From assembly GCF_000090795.2 (NCBI RefSeq), contig NW_003546324.1, forward strand, positions 197,053 through 221,746: a stretch of DNA of 24,694 bases, given 5' to 3'. The notes beneath the pieces are model-generated. The model was given only the letters and a program-made list of their open reading frames with translations. It was not told the origin of the DNA and searched no databases. The position numbers and the translations under genes are program-made. This stretch comes from Amphimedon queenslandica. Its lineage: Eukaryota; Porifera; Demospongiae; Haplosclerida; Niphatidae. Below are positions 12,101 to 21,100 of this stretch, one piece after another. Position 1 is the first letter of the stretch; the number at the start of each line of letters is the position of its first letter.

Positions 12101-15100
12101 GTAATGAAAAAACTTGCATGTTGCTCTGCTATGCGGTGTCATTTCTTCTTCTCTAGCGCAGATGTACGGTCTTCTTCATAGTTTGATTTGTTCAGTGACT
12201 GCTTCTGACATACTTTAGTGCTATCAGCAAGATAACTTTAATTGCTTTAATTGAGATACTTTTGCATTTTAACTACATGTACTTCAGATCCAGCTACTGT
12301 AGTTACTACTTTGCAGCTTGCTCATAGATCAAGATCATGCATCATTATTATGGCTTGCTGAGGCTCCTTTAAATGTTTTACGTTCTTCTAGTTTGTTATT
12401 GTCATTTTTTTATATTATTGTTATACTCATATATTAGGAGCAGTTACCAAGATTTCAACATGTATTTTTGAGTTATTTATCTGAAACTAACGGTCAGTGT
12501 AGTACTTCTGCTATGAAAGAAGAAGGAAATAGATATGTGTATAATGTTATTTTTGTATATGTGCATTGTAGATGTATTACAGGAAGTTGCTTCAAGAGGA
12601 CTAGGTCTATTGTATGAATTTTCTGATGCACAACGTAAAGAACAATTATTGCAATATCTTGTTAATACACTGATGGAAGGGAAAGGGTCAGTTCTGTGCA
12701 GCTAGAAATTTTGCAAAAAAATAAAAAATAAAGTTTTGCAAGTTTGTAAATTCATTAAAAAGAATTTTCTACCCCACTAAAATTATACCATATAGCTTGA
12801 AATTTTCATGGTTTTTGTGGTTGTGGGGCTTCCCACAAAATTTAGATGCAGAAAATCATTGAATTGCCATCCCCTTACAGGCTATGTAAACTGTCAACCA
12901 CGAAAATTAAACCATGAGTTGCCCCACTAGGAGCAAACCATGAAAATATATACCCACGAAAATTTCAAGCTATACAGTAACTAACAAAACCACAAAATTT
13001 TAATCCACAAATTAAAATTTTTTTTTCAAGGATTTGTAGAATTTTTTGTGTCAAATATTAATAATCATTGTTAGTATCTTTACCGTATATTCATTTTTTG
13101 TGATTAGAATGAATGTTCCAGTTAGTGGTGATACTGAAATATTTTCACCTTCAATGAAATTAGGAAAGACACCAGAAGGGTAAGAGTATAAAAGTAACCT
13201 TATGACCATGATATTGCAGATTTTAAAGACATGTACACGTACTGTAGGTACTGTAAGATCAAAGTGATCAATAGGTGTACACGTAACCACAGGTACATGT
13301 ATATGTAGTTCACAATAAAGATAATGAGATAGTACCATTGTAGCTTGAAAGTATTAGCATGTTGACCTTTAACCCTCGATGTCTGCCCTTGGTTTTGCAT
13401 CAAGGAAATATCTCTAGGCTTGGGTCTTTCATTATACTGATGCTCACCTCAAAACCGTGGTTTACAAATAAATAAAAAACATTAAAAATGGAAAAGTAGT
13501 AGGATTAAATTGGAAAAAAGTAAAAAAACAAGAGGGTACTTGCAAACTGGTGATGTAAGAAATCCTACACCACTGCATGAAGAATATTACCCAAAAGCAT
13601 TGTATTTGCAGAGTACCTGATAGATACTGAACTATACATGAAGCCATGTCTTTCATGCAATGGTGTAGGATTTCTTACATCACCAGTTTTCAAGTACCCT
13701 CTTGTTTTTTTTTTCCAATTTAATCCTACTACTTTTTCATTTTTAATGTTTTTTATTTACTTGTTTCCATTCTTTTTTCTTAAATTTATTATTACATTCT
13801 GTTATGATTGTGTGGTTAGGTTAATCATTTCATGCTGATCACGTATGCATAAATTAAAATGGCGTCAAACCACAAACCCACACAGTGTCTGCAGCTGGAT
13901 TTTGGCTTCCATTTTGTTCTCTGTCCTTGCTTCTTTTTGAAACTACTTGTCCAGTCCTTGACCCAAGCACAAAGGAATGATGTAAAAGCCAACTCGAGCG
14001 GTTCCCTGGTTTAAAAGATTTCCGTGTTGATAGAAGAAAGATGAAAGAAAGAAGAAGAAAAAGTCTGAAGAATTTTGTAGAAATTTGAATTTGGGCCTGT
14101 TCTCCAGAAATGCTCCCGCTATATTACAGTCCACTTTAAAGATACCAGGAGAATTGCTCAGTGAAGGAGAGCTCATCAAAGCCATTTATAAGGCTGTACA
14201 ACATAAGATAAAAGAGTTTTAAGTGTTTGAAAATCATAAAAACGGCCGCTATCTTGAAAAACCAACCTCAACCTACATATAGGCTACCGCCTATATAATA
14301 AGTACAATATAGTTACTGTAAGATCAAAGGTGCCCAAAGTTTTACATGACTGCATGATATACACCTGAAAGATTTAAGGCAAGTACATGTATATACAATT
14401 ATGCAAGAGTGGATAAATAATTATCCACTCTTGATTTATGATATAGAAGATCAAGTATATGATATTCACAAAGTAGTATACAATGGCTGCCTGAAGGAAA
14501 ATCCTTGTCTCCTGAAGGTCTTACACAGAAGAAGAGAATTGTCTTCTTTTTTTAACCATTGTTTAATCATTTGCTAGCACTTTTGCTAGCAATCAGACAT
14601 GGGGTAATAGTAATAGATAATAGTAATAGTAATAGTAAAGATTACATGTTTTAAAGTAATTGTAATAGTAATAGTAATGGAGGAATCAAAAAACCAAGTA
14701 ATAGTAATTGTAATAGTAGGAGATAGTTAAGTAATAGTAATATAATAGTAATCGTACATATTGTAATACATTATTGTACAAGTATTCAATGTACATGTAC
14801 AGGTACATGTATGTGCATTCAAGTCTGTCTGCTCTGACAAAAGCTTCATCTGCTCCAATGGAACGATTATTCAGTATGGGAGGGAAATTTTTTAGACCGG
14901 AACAATGCAGACTTTCTCATACTGTTTTTGAGAAACTTATAAGTGTAAAGTGTAATGGTCATTTGCTTTAAAGAGAATTGATTTGAAATTATAATGTAAT
15001 CGTAATATAATTAGATTACATTTAGTCATGCATATGCAGTAATAGTAATAGTAATAATGAAATTAGTGAAGTAATAGTAATAGTAATATATTACATTTAC

Positions 15101-18100
15101 ATCTACTAAACATGTAATTGTAATAGTAATAGAATTTTTTTCTAGTTAATAGTAATAGTAATATATTACTTTCTAATGTAATTGACCCCATGTCTGCTAG
15201 CAATTGGGCCCAAAACAACTTCGTTTCATGTAGATTTGTTGTGGCTGTGTCTTATATCAATACACCCCGCAAAACCATAGTTTGTAATACACAGTACATG
15301 TACATGTACATCAAACTTTAATGCACTTTACTGTGTTTATTTTCACTACTTGTACATGTACCTGCATTTTGTGCCCACTACACATAAATGTACAATTGTA
15401 CATACATGTACATTTATTTACATGTAGGTCTGGTTTATCAACATATAAGGAATTATGTTCATTGGCTAGTGATCTGAATAAACCCGATCTCGTTTATAAA
15501 TTTATGAGTTTAGCCAATCATCACGCTATATGGAACTCAAAAAAGGTAATTACATGTACATGTAATAGCACCCTATTTTAAATTTAGTAAATTTTACCTC
15601 AAGGTGGATGATGACAATTTTCTCTTGTAAAGTTTTAAAGTTGCTCAAAAATTGGGCCAAAGTCCCTAATCAACATGTACATGTATATGTAGTACAGAGT
15701 TTGTTGGTCAAACTGTGTTAAAATTTACCAGGGGGAAAATTATTTTTTTATATATACGTATTTTAGTTGCTCAAAATTGAACCAGTCTCTGTTGCTGAAA
15801 CTTTATTGAAAATAGCTGTAATGATGCCCTTTTTATTACATTTTCTAATTCACATACGACTTATGTCGTGTTGAAAGTTTAAGCTGATTTCAGAATTATT
15901 GAACTTTACATTTGAATGATTTGATCGAAATTTAAGACATGCCTAACTCTCTGCACTATTGTACAAGTCTTTGGCAAAACTTCATCAGCAATATACACAT
16001 GTACATGTATGTTGTTTAGAAAGTTTGAGCTAATTCCAATCAAGATTAAAATTTTTATGAATTTTTGACATTGCTCCAGCTAAAAATTAAAGACTCTGTC
16101 ATATTTGTTATACTTTTAATTACTTTATTATTACTTAATAGGGTGCTGCATTTAGTGTGTCCAGTATAGTGCGAGAAGCAAGGGACCAGTTAAAGCCTTA
16201 CTTGAATATATTAGTACCTCGTTTATTTATTTATAAGTATGACCCAATTACATCAGTTCAAGTGGCTATGAGCAACATATGGAAAATTATATCATTTGAT
16301 AATAATAAAATTGTGAGATAATAATAATCATTTACATGCATGTATACTGTACATTATGTGTAATAATAGATTGATGAATATTATGAAGAAATACTGAAAG
16401 AAATTTGTAGTAATGTTAATAGCAGTCAGTGGAGGAATAGAGAATCAAGGTGTTGTCATTGTTTTTTATTTAATTATTGTTATTGGTGTTTTAGCTGTTC
16501 AGGATTAAGAGATTTTTTAAGTGTCAATATTAAAGAATCTGTAATCATTGAATACTTATCTGAACTGTGGAAATTATTGTTGAAAGTATTAGATGACATT
16601 AAAGTTAGTAATAATAGTAATTAACATATATGTATATCAGAAGTTGAAGCAGTTTCTGGAATCCTGCATTTCTAAAAATTAAAAAACTTTTTGATTACCC
16701 TAATTGCCAAAGTGGCAATTTTAATTTTAATGATTCAGCAAAAGACCTTTTGATTCAAAAAGTAACCAATGTAATGTATTTATGTTTTATAAATATTATT
16801 TTACTAGGAAACTGTTCGTAAATCTGCTGAGTCAGCAGCTAAGACACTTTTAAGTGTCACTGTTCGTCTATGTGATGGAAGTGGTACAGTTGCTACCACA
16901 ACCGTAGAATGTGTGTTACCTATATTTGTGAATAATGGTACATCCCATCCTTCACATGATGTAAGAGGACTATGGTTAGTCCTTTGTTATCCATCCATTC
17001 ACTTAACTTATGTCTTTGTTTAAATAGCTTGTTGAGTTTGATTAGAGTTATTGAAAAAGCTGTAAGTACATGTATATGTAGTACTGTCATACTGATGTAC
17101 TGTTATACATATGCCTGTATTACTTTAGGGTTTATTACTGAAGCCACATATTTCAATGATAATACCATTATTATTAAAATCAATAAGCTCACTTGAGCCT
17201 CAGGTAAATAATTTATTAATTACATGTACATGTAGTGCTGTGTCCATGCTCAATGAAAAATGGCACAAAATTAGTAATTAACTGTCCAGTCAGTGTCCAT
17301 AAACAAATTTATGCCAAATATTGCTCTATCATCTTTAATTGTAGGTGCATGTATAGTTGCATTTGCATATACATGTACATGTACATTACTACTGAAATTT
17401 TGCCTTCTTTCTTATAGATATTAAATACAGTTAGTCTTCAGTTAAATGGTATAGATTCATCAAATAATGTACAAGAGAAGTTAGACAGTATTAGAACAAA
17501 ACTGTCAAAATCATCACCGTTACTAGAAGCAATTAAGCTAGTAAGGAATAAGTGCATGTACATGTAATTGTTGAATGTACACATGCAGTACATGTACAAT
17601 GTACATGTACTTGCACACGTACAAGTACAGTATATGGAATGCATGTACCTTGTGAGCTATAGTCACCCCTACAAATACAGCTAAAGTGACTAATGAAGAA
17701 GGTTTAGATTTAAAGGTTTATTACAGGAATTGTTCCTTTAAGATGAACGACAGTATTATTGTCTCCTTTTATTGTACAGTATTGGACAATAAAGTATGTA
17801 TACATTTACATGTTCTTTAATTCTTAAATAGTTTTACATCAAAGTTTTTGACACCTCAGTTCTTCCTGTAAATACATGTATAATTTAGCAATGATAACAA
17901 GACTGTTTTTATCCATTTTGAATGCATATCAATTATTTATTATTATTTTTTTGTTTTTGTTATTGTTATAATGTTATTGTTATTATTATTATGATTTTTC
18001 TCTTTGTGTAGTGTGTTCCTCATATTGATAAAAATGTTCTAGTGAGTTTAATTCCTCCACTTAATGATATTATTAGAAGTGGAGTTGGAGTTACCACCAA

Positions 18101-21100
18101 AGTAATAATTTCAATAATTAAATGTACTATACTCTACATGTACCTGTGCTTTAGTTATGATCTCTGGTAAAAATTTTAAAGCTAGTATTTCATAGCCTTT
18201 TAGAAACATTTAATTTCTAGTTATAATTTTTTAATAATTATTGTTATTTTTTCCTTAAAGGTATCTACTGCTGATTTTGTCATTGACCTGTGTCGTCACT
18301 CACAAGATGATCTATTTCCTTATGCTGGTAACAACCACTAATACGTGCACTTTATTGACAAAATTTATTATTGTGTACATTTACTGTATGATTTCTACAA
18401 AGTCAAATTTTGTATGTCCATCACTTAGGCAAAAGTAGAATTAAATTCAAATATTTTTGAATGAGCATGGTACTTGTCAGTATACATGTACAAAGTTTAC
18501 TCTTTACATGTCTAGTGTTTAGTAACTAAGGAAATGAATGTGCTTTTTAGTTGTATTTTTTTTAATTTGTTAGGTAAATTGTTAGGTGGATTGTTGTCTG
18601 GCATCACTGACACTAGTATCACAGTATGCAAGAGTTATGCTAAAGCCATTGGATATGTCATTAAAGTCTGTAATGTTTATGTATGTACATTGTACATGTA
18701 CATTTACTGTAGGTTGCCAAGGAAACAAGTATTACGAAACTAGTAGAAAAACTGAAAAATATGTATTTAGAAAAGGGAGGTCAGTGCATCTACATGAATT
18801 ATTATTTATTCTTATTTTTATGATCTTTATTACTTCATAGATAGTTTGCCAGTTGCTTATGCACTACATGAGATGTCTTTAAGGAGTTCTGACATAATTA
18901 AAAATTATTTAATTGATGTGGTACCACTGGTGTTCTTAGCAATGCATGTTGTTGTTAATAATGAAGGTATGAGAAGTACACATAGAATAATAGTATTAAT
19001 AGTAATAACATGTATAATAATAAAGATTCCTTGAAGTACAATACATGTGCATGTATGCATGCAATTGTTATATTATAAAAAATTAAGCTGATTTTAAGTT
19101 CAACTGCACTATAATTTGTAAGTTGCTTCAAAATTTGGCCAAAGTACATGTACATGTAGACATACCTAGGGTCTATTACAAAACTCAATTACAATTATGC
19201 ATTCAGTTACACTCCTTTTGTAAAATTATACTCAATTACAATTACAATTACAATTACACCATAATAGTGTAATTTCAATTACAGTTTGATATACATGTAT
19301 TGCAACAACATACTTCATAGTGCTTACACTGTGCTTTAAAATTTACATCAGGTACATGTAGTTATTTTGATACTTTGATAGTACATTAAGAACATTTCTT
19401 TTTGTATCTGTACATTCTGTACAAGTAGTTAGTTAACTCAAATATAATTGAAATTTCAATTACATAAGTTAATTAAAGCTCAATTACAATTACAATTACG
19501 TAATTGTGATTTTAATTGACCCTTTAATTACAGTATTGCAATTGTAATTGACCCCTTGTCTGCATGTACACGTACATGTACATTACATGCATTTACATTT
19601 ACATGTATCATGCCAGTTGACAAATTAGATTATGCATCAAAAAGTTATACTTTTTGTTATTAGATCCCAATAGTGAAGTAATGTCAAATTTATGGAACTC
19701 AACATGGCAAGAAATTGTTCCAAGTAATCTGATTTCTTATACATGTGTACATCTCTCTCAATGTATTTTGTCTTATATGTCTCTTATTTCTTTTCTCTCC
19801 TCACTCTCTTTTTCTCCCTGTACTAAAATCTACACTTTATTCTTTTTAGGCACATCAACTGCTATTAGATTATATATGAAGGAAATATTGGACTTTGTTT
19901 GTCCTTCCTTGTCATCACAATCCTGGGATTTGAAGAGACAAGCTGCTAAAGCAATTGCAACCATTGCTGAAAATACAAGTCAGTGTTTAACATTATTAAT
20001 AATACTGTATAGCAGGATATTATTGTGGGGATATGCTTTTTAAATCTAGTTTACATACAGCTTGTAGGGGGGTATGGTCATAGATATTATACATGGAACA
20101 GGATTGGAAACAAGGATCACATGAGCACATTATACATTGAAACCAACCTAGTTTGCTGGGAACTGGTTAATTCATGGTTATTAAGAGTGAAATTTGAATT
20201 CCGTAATGGAGATGAATGGGAATTATAAAAAATACTTTGTGGGTCTTTCTAGACAATACCCGGTGGTTTTATGACAAATTATCTAGCTCTATAGCTACTT
20301 CTTAACATCCTACGGTGGACTAGCTAAGATGTTTGTTATGGTGTGCATCTGTTAGTTTGAGAGTAATGGCATCCTGGCTTAAGATCCCTTTGTTTTAGCA
20401 TGCCATAACTTTTTGAAACATTGATTTAAGCACTAATAGATGCCTTATTCCACTAATTGCCTTTGAGAGATAGCTATAAAGGCTCCTACTAGCCTGCTTT
20501 GTCGTCCGATGTATTTGCTAGAGTCCCGCAAAGTATCTCTATAGAGATACTTTGCTATTCATCTCCATTACGGTCATCAGTTCCTGGCAAACTAGGTTGG
20601 TTCAATGCATAAGGCGCTCACGTGAACCTGTTTCCAATCCTGTTCTGTGTATAATATTTATGGTATATAGTACTGTATTTCCTTGAGTAAGAGCATACAT
20701 TGTACATTTAGAAATGAAGTTACGTAAAATCAACAAAAAGGCAATGATCCCTTAACCTTGGGATTTTGAATAGCAGTTAGGCTATTTAGAGCAATTTACA
20801 TGTATATCTAAATGCTATTTTTGAGAAGAGGCAAAATTATAATAGGAATGTTTGATCTAAATAGGATTAGAGATTTTTGTTTGTTTTAAAGCATGCCACG
20901 TTGCACACATGGCATTAAGGAAACTTCTTTATTTATAAAAAAATATTTGTTCCACAAGGAATGAAAACAAAAAGAATGATATTAAACTTTGACTGAATAT
21001 ACCTGTTGGGCACTATTATATTCATAGATATTGTACACAGAATAGGATTGGAAATGGCTCACGTGAGTGCATTATGCATTAATTGAAACCAACCTAGTTT

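Noticed and set aside
14600-15180. CRISPR-like array of regularly repeated short units
   Set aside because: The TAATAG units are tandem without unique spacers and form the subterminal arrays of a hAT element in a eukaryotic genome.
20025-20228. Open frame following exon 31
   Set aside because: It is the left arm of foldback copy A; the ECM29 frame continues only from exon 32 at 21712.
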